DNA from: Oceanobacter sp. | Lineage (GTDB): Bacteria > Pseudomonadota > Gammaproteobacteria > Pseudomonadales > Oceanobacteraceae | Length of the DNA stretch: 64,000 bases | Direction: 5' to 3' | Assembly (NCBI GenBank): GCA_002733645.1 | Contig: NVWL01000003.1 | Span: 1 to 64,000 of the forward strand | Shown: positions 17,925-29,013 of the stretch, one piece after another | How the letters are laid out: each line of letters starts with the position of its first letter | Numbering within the stretch: the first letter of the stretch is position 1 | Program-made: the position numbers and the translations under genes | The notes under the pieces: model-generated | The model's database searches: none | Told to the model about the DNA's origin: nothing | Seen by the model: the letters and a program-made list of their open reading frames with translations, nothing else

Positions 17925-19373
17925 TTAACTCCGCCAGAAACTCGGACTCAACAGCACCAGCAATGTGAAAATTTCCAATCGCCCGAGCAGCATGGTTAAC
18001 GCCAGAATCCATTTCGCGGTATCACTGATGTTGCCGTAATGCGCCGACACTTCTCCCAACCCCGGACCTAGGTTATTCAGGCAAGAGCCGACCGCAGAGA
18101 AGGCGGTGACTTGGTCGAGGCCGGTTGCCATTAAGGCAAGCATCATCACCATAAAGGTGACCACGTACAGGGCGAAGAAACCCCATACAGATTCAAGAAT
18201 TCGATCGGATACCGGGGCTTTTCCAAGCTTCACGGGAATGATGGCGTTCGGGTGAATCAAGCGATGTATTTCGCGCACCCCTTGCTTGAATACCAGTAAA
18301 ATACGAATGGCTTTCATACCGCCGCCGGTCGATCCCGCACAGCCTCCAATAAAGGCCATCATAAATAGCAATACGGGTAAGAATACTGGCCACACAGAGA
18401 AGTCTGCGGTGCCAAACCCTGCCGTGGTAGCAATTGAAACGACTTCAAATAAACCGTATCGAAGCGCCCCAGTGAAGTCATAGGTTTCGGTTAACCACAG
18501 TGCTGCGACTGTCAGTACCGCGCCACCTGTCATGATCGAAAAGAAAAACTTCAGCTCAGAATCCAAAAAATAGTGGCGAACGGTTTTATAACGCCACGCA
18601 TAAAAGTGCAGAGAGAAGTTCAGCGCTGACACCAGCATAAAAACAATGGCGATGCTGTCGATGGCGGCGCTGTCAAAATGCCCTAATGAGGCATCGTAGG
18701 TAGAGAATCCACCAATACCAACCGTAGAGAAACTATGAGCTATGGCGTCAAAGGTGCTCATACCGGCAAACCAGTACGCAACAGCGCATGAAATCGTCAA
18801 CGATAAGTAGATATACCAAAGTGCTTTGGCGGTTTCGGTGATGCGCGGGGTCAGTTTGGAGTCTTTTAGTGGTCCGGGCATTTCTGCACGAAAGAGCTGC
18901 ATCCCACCAATACCGAGCATAGGAAGAATGGCCACGGCTAACACGATAATCCCCATACCGCCCAGCCATTGCAGTTGCTGGCGATACCATAGAATCGATT
19001 TAGGCAGGTGCTCTAGGCCCGTCATTACGGTAGCGCCTGTTGTAGTCCAGCCAGATAAGGACTCAAAAAAGGCATCGGCAAAGCTTAGACCGGGGTTGTC
19101 GGCCAGCATAAAGGGGAAGGTTCCGGCCAAGCCTAGGGATAACCAAAATAACGCAGCGACGATAAATCCGTCTCGGGTGCGTAGATCTTTTTTCACATGG
19201 CGTACCGGCAGCCAGGCGAAAAAGCCGATACCCAAAATCAACGACATAGCGATACTGAAAGCTTCCGTCGCGCCATCGTCGTACCACATTGACACCAACA
19301 ACGGCGGTAACATGGTTAAGCTGAATAACATCAAGAAGATGCCCAATACGCGTGCGATTACGGTTAAGTGCAT
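17925..19373 (-). CDS. trkH: Trk potassium uptake protein TrkH
   Basis: 482-residue potassium-translocating subunit with four repeated pore (P-loop) units; SGWTTTGATVM, STVGIGGFSTYD, TTAGFGTADFS and SCLNNLGPGL are the selectivity-filter regions. It works with the cytoplasmic gate TrkA, whose gene ends one base before this start; the ATG lies beside trkA's TGA, so they are coupled. Confidence 0.95.
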   Translation of the reverse strand: MHLTVIARVLGIFLMLFSLTMLPPLLVSMWYDDGATEAFSIAMSLILGIGFFAWLPVRHVKKDLRTRDGFIVAALFWLSLGLAGTFPFMLADNPGLSFADAFFESLSGWTTTGATVMTGLEHLPKSILWYRQQLQWLGGMGIIVLAVAILPMLGIGGMQLFRAEMPGPLKDSKLTPRITETAKALWYIYLSLTISCAVAYWFAGMSTFDAIAHSFSTVGIGGFSTYDASLGHFDSAAIDSIAIVFMLVSALNFSLHFYAWRYKTVRHYFLDSELKFFFSIMTGGAVLTVAALWLTETYDFTGALRYGLFEVVSIATTAGFGTADFSVWPVFLPVLLFMMAFIGGCAGSTGGGMKAIRILLVFKQGVREIHRLIHPNAIIPVKLGKAPVSDRILESVWGFFALYVVTFMVMMLALMATGLDQVTAFSAVGSCLNNLGPGLGEVSAHYGNISDTAKWILALTMLLGRLEIFTLLVLLSPSFWRS

Positions 19374-19374
19374 G

Positions 19375-20748
19375 TCAGAAGAAGCCTAATCCCACTTGGA
19401 AAAGTCGTTCCACATCGGCGATATGGCGCTTATTCATCACGAAGAGAATCACGTGATCGTCAGATTCAACCACCACCTCTGAACGCCCCATGAGTACTTC
19501 TTCACCACGTACAATGGCACCAATGGTGGTACCCGGTGGCAATTTGATGTCGCCAACACGACGCCCAACTACTTTCGATGATGTGCTATCACCGTGGGCA
19601 ATGGCTTCAATCGCTTCTGCCGCGCCACGGCGCAAACTGTGTACATTAACGACGTCTCCGCGGCGTACGTGTGTCAGCAGACTGCCTATGGTCGCTTGCT
19701 GTGGCGAGATAGCCACGTCAATCATACCGCCCTGAACCAGATCGACGTAGTCGGCCTTGTTGATGAGTGTCATCACTTTTCGCGCACCGTGACGCTTGGC
19801 GAGTAAGGACGCCATGACATTCACTTCATCATCGTTGGTGAGCGCGCAGAACACATCGGTGTTTTCGATATTCTCTTCTTCGAGCAAGGTTTTATCCGTC
19901 GCACTGCCGTGCAAAACAACGGTTTTGCTCAGGTTTTCGCTGAGGTAGCGCGCACGATCTTCGTTGTGCTCAATCAGTTTGATACGGTAGTTTTTTTCCA
20001 ACGCTTTCGATAAGCGATAGCCGATGTTACCACCACCAGCGATGATAATGCGTTTGTAGGAATCCTCCGCTCGACGCAGCTCGCTCATTACTTTTTGAAT
20101 GTGCTCCCTTGCAGCCACGAAGAAGACCTCGTCGTCGGCTTCAATTACAGTGTCGCCAGTAGGCTCTATCGCTTTATTACGACGGAACACGGCGGCCACG
20201 CGGGTTTCTACATTCGGTAGGTGATCTTTCAGTGCCGATATGGCTTGTCCCACGAGAGGGCCGCCGTAATAGGCTTTCACCGCCACTAACTGCACACGAC
20301 TGTCGGCAAAATCGAGAACCTGTAACGCGCCCGGAAATTCAAGCAGGCGTTGAACATAGTTCGTCACCACTTGCTCTGGTGAGATCAGTACGTCGATGGG
20401 AAACGCATCCGCGTTAAACAGTTCTGTTTGCCTCAAATAGGCACTGGAGCGGATGCGAGAAATTTTGGTCGGTGTGCGGAATAAGGTGTACGCCACCTGA
20501 CACGCGACCATATTGGTTTCGTCAGAATTGGTGACGGCCACGAGCATGTCGGCATCATCAGCACCGGCGTCACGCAGTACATGAGGGTATGACCCGTGAC
20601 CATAGATGGTCTTCACATCAATACGATCTTGCAGCTCGCGCAGGCGCACGGTGTCGGTATCGATGATGGTGATGTCATTTTTTTCGCTAGACAAGTTCTC
20701 TGCCAGCGTGCCCCCGACCTGCCCCGCGCCAAGGATAATAATTTTCAT
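19375..20748 (-). CDS. trkA: Trk system potassium transporter TrkA
   Basis: 457-residue NAD-binding regulatory subunit with two RCK modules: first Rossmann motif [13 protein letters not shown] at residue 7 and second [13 protein letters not shown] near 237, each followed by an RCK-C lobe. Gates TrkH/TrkG. Upstream of trkH and downstream of rsmB, the arrangement known from Pseudomonas and relatives. Confidence 0.97.
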   Translation of the reverse strand: MKIIILGAGQVGGTLAENLSSEKNDITIIDTDTVRLRELQDRIDVKTIYGHGSYPHVLRDAGADDADMLVAVTNSDETNMVACQVAYTLFRTPTKISRIRSSAYLRQTELFNADAFPIDVLISPEQVVTNYVQRLLEFPGALQVLDFADSRVQLVAVKAYYGGPLVGQAISALKDHLPNVETRVAAVFRRNKAIEPTGDTVIEADDEVFFVAAREHIQKVMSELRRAEDSYKRIIIAGGGNIGYRLSKALEKNYRIKLIEHNEDRARYLSENLSKTVVLHGSATDKTLLEEENIENTDVFCALTNDDEVNVMASLLAKRHGARKVMTLINKADYVDLVQGGMIDVAISPQQATIGSLLTHVRRGDVVNVHSLRRGAAEAIEAIAHGDSTSSKVVGRRVGDIKLPPGTTIGAIVRGEEVLMGRSEVVVESDDHVILFVMNKRHIADVERLFQVGLGFF

Positions 20749-20804
20749 ATCAGCTCAGATCCTGTGCTGTCTATCTATAGATCAACAACGACAATGAGTC
20801 TTTT

Positions 20805-22157
20805 TTAGAACTCATGCGTCTTGTTAAGCAACGCGTAGTAGAAGCCATCATGGCCATCGGTTTGCGGAAATAACTGCCGCCCAGCTTCACATGCCTTCCC
20901 CCAACTTGCCTCTAGTGTAACGACACTTGCTTCAGGATGCTTGTTAACAAACGCCATCACCTGTTCACTGTTCTCTTGCGGCAAGACAGAGCAGGTGGCA
21001 TACAACAAACGACCGCCGGGTTTTAGCAGCGCCCAAGCGCGTTCTAATATCTCGGCCTGCACAGTTTCTAACTGCTGAATGTCTTCACGGCGACGCAGCA
21101 TACGAATATCTGGATGTCGGCGAATCACACCCGTGGCTGAACAGGGTACATCCAGCAAGATGGCATCGAAAGGACTCTCTTCTGTATTACCGCTGTCTGA
21201 GCCCCACCAGCCATCATCGGCGGCAACGTCAGCACATACAACCTCCGCCTCTAAACCAAGGCGAGCAAGGTTCTCGTGAACTCGGCCTAAACGTGACTCG
21301 TCGGCATCAACCGCCAGCAGTGAGATGTCGGCAGTCTCAAGTAGATGACAGCTTTTACCACCCGGCGCCGCACAAGCATCCAGTATGCGCTCGCCATTTT
21401 TAGGCGCCAGTATTTGTGCTGCCAACTGTGCCGCTTCATCTTGTACGCTCACTGCGCCTTCAGCAAACTCGGGCAGGCAGGTAACATCAACACTTTCATG
21501 CAGGTAAATACCATCGGCGCTGTGCTCAGTCGCATGAGCCGACAATCCGTCTTCCAATAACATAGCTAAATAGCCATCACGAGTGTGCTTTCGTTGATTC
21601 ACTCGTAAGCACAACGGCGCACGCTCGTTGTTGGCCTCTAAAATTCGCGACCAATCCTCAGGCCATGCCTTGGTCAGCATTTTAACCAACCACTTAGGGT
21701 GGCTCGTAGCTGTCACAGGGTTGGTTTCGAGTGGCGGCAATAATTCTTCGTATTCACGACCATAACGACGCAAACACGCATTGATCACGGATTTGGCGTA
21801 TTGTTTGCCCATATCATCGCAGACTTCAACGGTGGCATGAACCGCAGCGTGTGGAGCTTTGCCTTGCACCGATAATTGATACAAACCAATGAGAAGTAAG
21901 GCATGTAAATCGGAGTCTTCTTCTTGAAATGGGCTTTTCAACAGTATTTTCACCAACGCATTCAGGCGAAAATACCAGCGACACGTCCCTAAGGTGAGGT
22001 CACGAAAAAAGCCGCGCTCATTTTCGTCAATGTTGCTTTCTAACGCAGGGATCGCCTGATTAAGAGATTGTCCGGCCATCACTTTTGCGATGGCCTGCGC
22101 CGCTGCGAACCGAGGCGTTATTTCAGCCTGTTTGCGACGACCATAAAGGGATTCCAT
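20805..22157 (-). CDS. rsmB: 16S rRNA (cytosine967-C5)-methyltransferase RsmB
   Basis: 450 residues: an N-terminal NusB-like RNA-binding domain (about 15-150) and a C-terminal SAM methyltransferase. Motif I is LDACAAPGGKSCHLLE, and the two cysteines of the reaction are in LLDVPCSATGVIRRHPDI and YATCSVLPQENSEQV. Makes m5C967 in 16S rRNA. Between fmt and trkA as expected. Confidence 0.97.
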   Translation of the reverse strand: MESLYGRRKQAEITPRFAAAQAIAKVMAGQSLNQAIPALESNIDENERGFFRDLTLGTCRWYFRLNALVKILLKSPFQEEDSDLHALLLIGLYQLSVQGKAPHAAVHATVEVCDDMGKQYAKSVINACLRRYGREYEELLPPLETNPVTATSHPKWLVKMLTKAWPEDWSRILEANNERAPLCLRVNQRKHTRDGYLAMLLEDGLSAHATEHSADGIYLHESVDVTCLPEFAEGAVSVQDEAAQLAAQILAPKNGERILDACAAPGGKSCHLLETADISLLAVDADESRLGRVHENLARLGLEAEVVCADVAADDGWWGSDSGNTEESPFDAILLDVPCSATGVIRRHPDIRMLRRREDIQQLETVQAEILERAWALLKPGGRLLYATCSVLPQENSEQVMAFVNKHPEASVVTLEASWGKACEAGRQLFPQTDGHDGFYYALLNKTHEF

Positions 22158-22205
22158 AATTCAGAAGGCCTGTATTGTGAATAAAAATTCAGAGTAAGAT
22201 TTCAA

Positions 22206-23156
22206 TTAAAGCTCAGACGCCAGCACATACAACGGCTGAAAAAGTTTTGGCTGGCCATTAATGATATCGGCCACCATCATCGGCTTTTTACCCGCCAGCT
22301 GAACCTTGCTCAGCAGCAATACACCTTCGTTACAGGCCACTTCAAGGCCCGCTGGGGTCACGTTGGCAATCGTTCCCGGTGCTAGCTGCGTCGTTTTATC
22401 TAACGCTTCCGCCGCATGTACTCGAATACGTTCGTCGCCAAGCAGCGTGTAGGCCATCGGAAACGGATTAAACGCACGAATGCGCTTCGCTAATACATCC
22501 GCGGAGTCATCCCAGTTAATCAGCGCTTCTTGTTTGCTCAGTTTATGTGCATAACAAGCCAGTGCATCATTTTGCACTTCAGGCGTTAGCGAACCAGACT
22601 CGACATCAGACAAGGTCGCTAATAAAGCGCTTGGCCCCATGGCAGCTAAACGGTCGTGAAGCACACCGCCGGTATCATCTAAAGTAATCCCGGTGGTGAC
22701 CTTACTCAGCATGTCGCCGGTATCTAGGCCAATGTCCATCTGCATGATGGTAATGCCCGTCACTAAGTCACCAGCTTCGATACACCGCTGTATTGGCGCA
22801 GCGCCACGCCAACGCGGCAATAACGACGCATGTACGTTCAGGCAGCCATATTTGGGTGCTTCAAGAACATCCTTAGGTAGTAGCAAACCGTACGCGACCA
22901 CCACCATCACATCGGCATTCAGCTCACGAAGCACATCAACATCCGCGCTGTCTTTGAAGTTTAACGGTTGATACACCGGCACTTCATTTTCAAGGGCCAC
23001 TTGCTTCACAGGACTGGGCTGACATTTTTTACCCCGACCTGCTGGGCGATCCGGCTGGCTGTATACCGCCACGACCTCATGTTCGCTATCGATAAGAGCA
23101 CTTAAGTGCAGGGCGGCGAAATCGGGCGTACCCGCAAAAATAATGCGCAAGGCCAT
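22206..23156 (-). CDS. fmt: Methionyl-tRNA formyltransferase
   Basis: Formylates initiator Met-tRNA with 10-formyl-tetrahydrofolate. 316 residues, family length. FAGTPDFAALHL at the N-terminus, the folate/formyl site HASLLPRWRGAAPIQR with its conserved Asn-His-Asp set (NVHASLLP; MDIGLDTGDM), and the C-terminal OB-like tRNA-binding domain. Three bases separate it from def. Confidence 0.97.
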   Translation of the reverse strand: MALRIIFAGTPDFAALHLSALIDSEHEVVAVYSQPDRPAGRGKKCQPSPVKQVALENEVPVYQPLNFKDSADVDVLRELNADVMVVVAYGLLLPKDVLEAPKYGCLNVHASLLPRWRGAAPIQRCIEAGDLVTGITIMQMDIGLDTGDMLSKVTTGITLDDTGGVLHDRLAAMGPSALLATLSDVESGSLTPEVQNDALACYAHKLSKQEALINWDDSADVLAKRIRAFNPFPMAYTLLGDERIRVHAAEALDKTTQLAPGTIANVTPAGLEVACNEGVLLLSKVQLAGKKPMMVADIINGQPKLFQPLYVLASEL

Positions 23157-23159
23157 GGC

Positions 23160-23681
23160 TTAGCGTTTTCCTTCTCGGGCTTCTAATTTGTGCTTCTTAT
23201 CAAGTTTGTCTTTGATGCGCTTACGCTTTAGCGGTGAAACATAATCCACCATCAGCTTGCCATCAAGATGATCAACCTCATGCTGAATACACACCGCCAA
23301 CAAACCAGTGCATTCCATTTCAAAAGCATCACCATTGCGATCTAGCGCTTTTACTGAGCAGTGCTCAATACGGGAAACGTCTTCATAAAAGCCCGGCACC
23401 GAGAGACAACCTTCTTGCATTGTCTCCATTTCGCCGTCTAAAACGGTGATTTCGGGGTTGATAAAGACAAGAGCTTCACTTTTATCTTCCGAGACATCGA
23501 TGGTAATGATACGTTCGTGTATGTTGACCTGACTGGCGGCTAAACCAATGCCAGGGGCTTCATACATGGTTTCAAACATGTCTTCGACGATTTTTTTAAC
23601 TCGTGCGTCAACTTCTTTTACAGGTTGTGCAAGAGTTCGCAGACGTGGGTCTGGAAATTCCAGAATATCTAGTATGGCCAT
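23160..23681 (-). CDS. def: Peptide deformylase
   Basis: Metalloenzyme removing the formyl group from new proteins. All three motifs are present: [18 protein letters not shown] with the metal cysteine, and [11 protein letters not shown] with the HExxH metal histidines. The family start is [11 protein letters not shown], so ATG 23681 (173 residues) is used; the frame stays open upstream to 23738 but has no homologous extension. No clear ribosome site precedes either. Divergent from the LysM gene. Confidence 0.96.
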   Translation of the reverse strand: MAILDILEFPDPRLRTLAQPVKEVDARVKKIVEDMFETMYEAPGIGLAASQVNIHERIITIDVSEDKSEALVFINPEITVLDGEMETMQEGCLSVPGFYEDVSRIEHCSVKALDRNGDAFEMECTGLLAVCIQHEVDHLDGKLMVDYVSPLKRKRIKDKLDKKHKLEAREGKR

Positions 23682-23786
23682 GTGAAATACTGTACTTGTG
23701 GAATAATATGGCAGTGACTTGCTACTATGACTGCTCAAAGCAGAATTTTAAGTCACCCTGTACGCTAATAATAAAGGGAATAAAGG

Positions 23787-24848
23787 ATGAGCAAAACCAT
23801 CAAACGTCTTCTCGTTACGGGTTTGATGTGCCTTTCAGCCAGTGTAAGCGCATTGGAACTAAAAGCCGACGCCCCTGATCGTTACACCGTAAAGAAGGGT
23901 GACACTCTCTGGCACATTGCAGAACGCTTTACTGGTAATGCATGGGAATGGCCTGAAATATGGTACCAAAACGACCAAATCAGTAATCCTCACCTCATTT
24001 ATCCGGGCGACATGATCGGCTTAATTGAAGTAGATGGCCAGCAACGATTGACCGTCATGGAACGTGGCCAAGCCAGTCGTACCGTAAAATTGCGTCCGGG
24101 CGATGTAAAATTATCCCCAACCGCACGGGTTGAGCCTATCGAAGCCGCCATCGCTGCCATCCCTATGGATGCGGTTCAAGGCTTCTTGCGCGACCACCGT
24201 GTTGTGACGGCGGAAGAGCTAGCAGCGGCACCGCACATCATTAGTGGCTACGAAGGCCGTATCCTCATGGGTTCAGGCACTAAGGTATACGCCCGTGGCA
24301 ATGTCGGTGAAAATATCGATGCTTCTTACGGTGTCTACCGCAAAGGCGAAGTCTACAAAGATCCTGAAACCAATGAAGTACTGGGCCTTGAAGCTACAGA
24401 CATTGGTGTCGCGAATGTTCTGTCTAACGATGACGGTACGCTGACTTTGATGTTGAAAAACACCAATCAGCAAGTCGCCATTGGCGACCGTCTGTTTGAG
24501 TTAGAGGAAAGTCCACTCGCAGCCAGCTTTGTTCCCAAAGCTCCGGGGCAACTGATCGCCGGACAAATCATTGCGGTAACAAATGGCGTCAATAACGTTG
24601 GTCAGTTTGATGTTGTTGCTCTTAACCGTGGTATTCGTGATGGCTTAGAAGCGGGTCATGTAATGCTGATCAAAAAAGCAGGCGCGGTAATTTACGATCG
24701 TGTCGCCAAAGAAAAAGTGCGTCTGCCAACCGAAGAAGCAGGCAGCATGTTGGTATTCCGAGTATTCGACAAGATGTCTTACGCTCTGATTATGAAAGCG
24801 TCACGTCCATTAAAAGTGGGCGATTACTTTGAGTCTCCTGAGATTTAA
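23787..24848 (+). CDS. LysM-domain cell-wall-binding protein
   Basis: 353 residues with an N-terminal signal peptide (cleavage near SVSALE, about residue 22) and a LysM domain directly after (YTVKKGDTLWHIAERF... NPHLIYPGDMI, about residues 32-85). The remainder is an uncharacterised beta-rich domain. LysM binds peptidoglycan, so it is periplasmic. It stands between def and dprA in many Pseudomonas-like genomes; similar proteins are loosely compared to TsaP. Confidence 0.9.
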   Translation: MSKTIKRLLVTGLMCLSASVSALELKADAPDRYTVKKGDTLWHIAERFTGNAWEWPEIWYQNDQISNPHLIYPGDMIGLIEVDGQQRLTVMERGQASRTVKLRPGDVKLSPTARVEPIEAAIAAIPMDAVQGFLRDHRVVTAEELAAAPHIISGYEGRILMGSGTKVYARGNVGENIDASYGVYRKGEVYKDPETNEVLGLEATDIGVANVLSNDDGTLTLMLKNTNQQVAIGDRLFELEESPLAASFVPKAPGQLIAGQIIAVTNGVNNVGQFDVVALNRGIRDGLEAGHVMLIKKAGAVIYDRVAKEKVRLPTEEAGSMLVFRVFDKMSYALIMKASRPLKVGDYFESPEI

Positions 24849-24897
24849 TCGTTATTCAGTACAAATTAGCCTCGAATGAGGCTCCCATGGAGGGAAT

Positions 24898-26034
24898 ATG
24901 CTCACGGATGAGCTGTTACTTGCTTGGTGGCGACTCCGCCGCCTAAGCGGTATCGGAAATATCGCCTTAAATGACATTCGTCAGAATCTAGCTTCTGCCC
25001 ACCACTTTGCAGATCAAGCCCCAAAACAACTCACAGATGCCTCTCTCGACGATCTTATTCGCCTAGGCCTGCCTGTAACCAAAGCCGAGCAGTACTTCAA
25101 TGACGAAGCGCTTTCTGCAGGTTTCGAGGCACTGATCAAATGGTGCGCCGTTGAACATCAAGGTGTATTACTGGCGGGCATACCACCTTATCCGGAAGCC
25201 CTGGCCAGTCTTAGGGATGCCCCCACATTGCTTTGGTATCGTGGCGACCTAAATAGCCTGAATGCTCCCATGCTGGCGATTGTGGGTAGTCGAGGGGCGA
25301 CTCCCGCCGCGCTAGAATGGACACGACAGACCGCCGCATCTTTAGCGGAAGCTGGGCTTTGTATTGTCAGTGGATTAGCCCTTGGCATTGATGGCGCTGC
25401 ACATGCCGGAGCTGTGCTTAGCGGACAATCAAATTCAACCGTCGCCGTTATGGGGACGGGGCCAGATCTGGTGTATCCCGCTCGTCATCGTCAATTGGCT
25501 CAGGATATTTACCACAGTGGCGGCTTACTACTCACCGAGTTTGCTCCGGGCACCAAAGCACAAGCAAGGCACTTCCCTTCGCGCAACCGCATTATCAGCG
25601 GGTTAAGTATCGCCACCTTAGTGGTAGAAGCAGGGATTCGCAGTGGCACTATGATTACCGCGCGCATGGCAGCGGATCATGGGCGGGATGTCTTTGCCTT
25701 ACCCGGTGCTATTGCTAACCCTATGAGCAAAGGGCCGCACCAGCTAATACGAGAAGGCGCGTTATTAGTGGAATCCGCAAAAGATATTCTTGAAGCGCTC
25801 AGCCTATCTGTAAATTCCCCCGCCAGCACCTCCGATTTATTTGATCAAAGCACAGACAAAAAAACCGTCGATATTCCGCCCTTAGTAACCCTGGTCGACT
25901 ACACTCCGACCGCCGTCGATGTCATTGCCATAAGATCTGAGTACTCCATCGCCGAACTCATGCCGCAACTATTACAGCTTGAGCTGGATGGCTGGCTCCT
26001 GCAAGTGCCTGGGGGTTACTGTCGCACCACATAA
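24898..26034 (+). CDS. dprA: DNA-processing protein DprA
   Basis: Binds incoming single-stranded DNA and loads RecA during natural transformation. 378 residues: an N-terminal helical part, the Rossmann-like DprA core (IVGSRGATPAALEWTRQTA, then SGLALGIDGAAHAGA, and RNRIISGLS) and a C-terminal winged-helix-like domain (about 325-378). About 50 bp after the LysM gene, likely co-transcribed. In relatives tsaC follows directly; here a signalling module intervenes. Confidence 0.96.
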   Translation: MLTDELLLAWWRLRRLSGIGNIALNDIRQNLASAHHFADQAPKQLTDASLDDLIRLGLPVTKAEQYFNDEALSAGFEALIKWCAVEHQGVLLAGIPPYPEALASLRDAPTLLWYRGDLNSLNAPMLAIVGSRGATPAALEWTRQTAASLAEAGLCIVSGLALGIDGAAHAGAVLSGQSNSTVAVMGTGPDLVYPARHRQLAQDIYHSGGLLLTEFAPGTKAQARHFPSRNRIISGLSIATLVVEAGIRSGTMITARMAADHGRDVFALPGAIANPMSKGPHQLIREGALLVESAKDILEALSLSVNSPASTSDLFDQSTDKKTVDIPPLVTLVDYTPTAVDVIAIRSEYSIAELMPQLLQLELDGWLLQVPGGYCRTT

Positions 26035-26249
26035 TGCATGATCATTAAACACCGGACCCACAACCCCTGTTTTCCCCAAATAAGGCAAGGTTAGTCACAC
26101 GTCCTGTGCTGGTGAAGTACGTCCTCTCGACTAGACTGCAAATATAAGCCGCACATTCCTGATTTAAATCCCAAGGTATGAATGCGCCTTGTCACGCCCC
26201 AAGCTCACTGATAGCAAGGCCTGCAACTGACTTAATAGAGGATTGTTTA

Positions 26250-27062
26250 ATGTCTCAAGCCGCCACAGCGAATCAAACGAATATTGCTGGCAGTTATCTT
26301 ACGTTTCACCTGTCTCAAGCAAAATACGCACTGCCTGTGGATGCGATTCAATACATTACCACCCGAGATGCGATTGATCCGCACGATATTCCACGCGGTA
26401 AATCCGAACAAAGCCGAATATTTACCTTTCAGGAAGAGCAAATTTCTCTGTATAACTTCAGCGGTTTAATAGGTTCCGCCTCTCAGATTGAAGAGTGCCA
26501 AGCCTTAATAGATATGCTCGATCAACGAAAACAAGATCACCTTGATTGGATGGAAGCACTCGAGGCAAGCCTTGAGTCCGGGACAGAATTCTCCAAAGCC
26601 AAAGATCCGCATCAATGTGCGTTTGGGCGCTGGTATGACCACTATCACACCAACGACGAAGAGCTTCGCGCCATTATGGTTCTATTTGATGCCCCTCATA
26701 AACGTATCCACTCTCTCGCAGACACCCTTTTATCGATGGTGAAAGACGAAAACAAAGTCGCCGAGGCGCTTCGTATTCTTAATGATGAACGTCATTCGAC
26801 CTTGAAACAGTTACTACGTTTGTTTGGCCAAGCCAAAAGCCGACTCTCCGACATGCTCAAACCAGTCGTCGTAATCCTACACGCCAACGACCGCAGTTAC
26901 GCGGTTGAACTGGACAGTATTGATCAAATTATGGAGTTCAATAATTCACACTGGCTGCCGGGGAAAGAGCAAGATCTCAAACATCCTTGCTACGATGGTT
27001 TTTTGCAAAAAACCGAAGGCGAATTGTATATTCGTTTAGAACCAGCTCACCTTATCACATAA
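26250..27062 (+). CDS. CheW-like protein with an inserted CZB zinc-binding domain
   Basis: 270 residues in a split design: a CheW-like N-terminal part (residues 12-80, LTFHLSQAKYALPVDAIQ), a CZB domain (about 90-165) and a second CheW-like part (about 203-270, VVVILHANDRSYAVELDSI). CZB ligands are visible: His97 (HLDW), Cys123 in CAFGRWYD, His150 and His154. CZB domains bind zinc and sense hypochlorous acid or zinc in chemoreceptors and diguanylate cyclases. ATG 26250 has AGAGGA at good spacing; an upstream ATG 26178 is less likely. The 215 bp before it hold no gene. Convergent with the kinase at 27117. Confidence 0.87.
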   Translation: MSQAATANQTNIAGSYLTFHLSQAKYALPVDAIQYITTRDAIDPHDIPRGKSEQSRIFTFQEEQISLYNFSGLIGSASQIEECQALIDMLDQRKQDHLDWMEALEASLESGTEFSKAKDPHQCAFGRWYDHYHTNDEELRAIMVLFDAPHKRIHSLADTLLSMVKDENKVAEALRILNDERHSTLKQLLRLFGQAKSRLSDMLKPVVVILHANDRSYAVELDSIDQIMEFNNSHWLPGKEQDLKHPCYDGFLQKTEGELYIRLEPAHLIT

Positions 27063-27116
27063 GTGATCAGCCTCTGTTCGTAGCACTTAAAACAAAGGCC
27101 TAGTTAATCAAGACAG

Positions 27117-28889
27117 CTATTTAGGCAAGCTGACCACAAAGCAGGCACCACGCTCAGGAATGTCTTCCAGTGCTATCTTCCCTTTATGGCGTTCGACAAT
27201 ACTGTAAACCGTGGACAACCCGAGGCCTGTCCCTATGCCTATCGGCTTTGTTGTAAAAAATGGGTCAAATACTTTCGACCGTATCTCCGCAGGAATCCCT
27301 GCTCCTGTATCTTGAATACGCACCCACCAATATTCATCGCTCTCGCTGATGGAAGCATACAACTTGCCGCCACCGGGCATGGCATGTACGGCATTCTGGA
27401 TAAGATTCATGATGACTTGTGCCATCATGCCGCTATTGCCTTTCACGATGGCTTTCTCGGGTAGCTCTTCCACAATGCCGATTTTGTCAGCGATCTGGTG
27501 CTTCAGAATACCAATACTGTCGCGATAACAAGCCACCAAATCAAAGTCGTCACTTTCAACCTGATCTTTATGTGCGAAGTTCTTCAAGTTTTGAACGATG
27601 TCGCAGACCCGAGTCAGGCCAGAACGAGAATCTGAGACCAGTGAGAATACATCCTCCAGTACAAACTCTAGGTCGATCGACTGTTCTCGGTCATGAATCG
27701 TAGAGAGCAGTTGGCTGCGAAGCTGCTCATCACCGACCTCAAGAGCCTTTGCAAAGCGATCATGCAGTTTAATCAGCTCTGTCATACCGCCAATGTATTC
27801 ATCCAACGGTTCAAAGTTACTTAACACATACGACACTGGGTTATTAATTTCATGCGCTATACCCGCTGCTAGCTGCCCTAAAGACGACAATTTTTCAGCA
27901 TGAAAAAGCTGTTCTTGAGTAGAATACAGCTGATTCAATGTTTCTTGTAAGCGCTCATATTGCACTTGCAAGCGCTGCTCACTTTGCCGACGCTCTGCGT
28001 GTGCCCGTAATTGATCAGCCGTCTTTTCCAGCAGATTCACTGTACTCACATCCAACTGCTGCAACATGTCTGGTGTCAGCAACATTAACAAGTAGCCGTT
28101 GATGTCGGCATAACACCGATACGGTATCAATATACTGCCTGTAATCTTGGTACCGAGACACTGTGTCGCGCTCTGATGCAGTTCTAGCTCGGCATTCAAT
28201 TGCACTAAAATCGGCTTATCTACGAGGTTTAACGTCTCAAATTGCTGGCTAATGACGGTCGACCAATCAAGTCCTTGATTCACTTCAGGAAAGGTTTGCA
28301 GTAGTTGAGCCTCCGCATCGAGGTACAAGCTGTGCGCACCAATTAGATCACTCAATAAAGCCGACACCTCACGCAGGTGTCGTTGTTGAATCGCTTCGTC
28401 TCGCCCTGAACGAGCTAACCACGTCAGTAACGCCAACTCCGCCTCGCGACGCTTTTTACTTTTATCTCCCAGCTGGTGTTGCTGCATCTCAGCCTGAATA
28501 AGCTCAATCAGAAAGGCTTCCGAAAAATCATGCTGCGACTGTAAGCGATGGATGCTTAGCTGAGACAGTTGCGTTGAAAGCCCACCAATGGACATGCCAT
28601 CGACAAAACACACCAAGCGCATGACATGATTTTGTAGACGCTCACGTAAGTATTTAATTTGCTCTACAACCTCAGCCTTGTTCGCTTCAGTAATAAACGC
28701 AATCAATACAGGATGGGAGGGGTTTTTCTTCAGCCACTTTTGCGTAGCCTTACCCGGCAGCAGTGGCTCTGGCATCACCATCGTTGCCAACAATTCATTT
28801 GAAAGTTCACTTAACAGTGATGCTGGAAACTGCCCAAGTACCGCCCATGAAGCGCTCACCAAGCCTTGAATAGGTTGCTTACCTGTCAT
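27117..28889 (-). CDS. Cytoplasmic sensor histidine kinase
   Basis: 590 residues. Residues 1-300 form an unknown input region with no membrane helix (a GAF-like fold around 165-290 is possible), a coiled coil follows (300-335), then the phosphoacceptor helix with His346 in [12 protein letters not shown] and a complete HATPase domain ([29 protein letters not shown]). ATG 28889 follows GGAG by five bases; a GTG just upstream is the alternative. It lies between a CheW-CZB gene and a BLUF photoreceptor gene and has no response regulator beside it. Confidence 0.88.
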   Translation of the reverse strand: MTGKQPIQGLVSASWAVLGQFPASLLSELSNELLATMVMPEPLLPGKATQKWLKKNPSHPVLIAFITEANKAEVVEQIKYLRERLQNHVMRLVCFVDGMSIGGLSTQLSQLSIHRLQSQHDFSEAFLIELIQAEMQQHQLGDKSKKRREAELALLTWLARSGRDEAIQQRHLREVSALLSDLIGAHSLYLDAEAQLLQTFPEVNQGLDWSTVISQQFETLNLVDKPILVQLNAELELHQSATQCLGTKITGSILIPYRCYADINGYLLMLLTPDMLQQLDVSTVNLLEKTADQLRAHAERRQSEQRLQVQYERLQETLNQLYSTQEQLFHAEKLSSLGQLAAGIAHEINNPVSYVLSNFEPLDEYIGGMTELIKLHDRFAKALEVGDEQLRSQLLSTIHDREQSIDLEFVLEDVFSLVSDSRSGLTRVCDIVQNLKNFAHKDQVESDDFDLVACYRDSIGILKHQIADKIGIVEELPEKAIVKGNSGMMAQVIMNLIQNAVHAMPGGGKLYASISESDEYWWVRIQDTGAGIPAEIRSKVFDPFFTTKPIGIGTGLGLSTVYSIVERHKGKIALEDIPERGACFVVSLPK

Positions 28890-29013
28890 CACAACTCCGT
28901 CAGTTACATTCAGGTCTACACTCAGATTAGACAGTTTGGCTAATCACCCCAACAGAATGGGACTAAAGTCAGACGAAATTTTGATCCTATTTAGCCGACT
29001 AACAAGGTGAAAC

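Noticed and set aside
23681-23738. Longer N-terminus for peptide deformylase
   Set aside because: Family members begin at the equivalent of ATG 23681; the extra residues have no family support.
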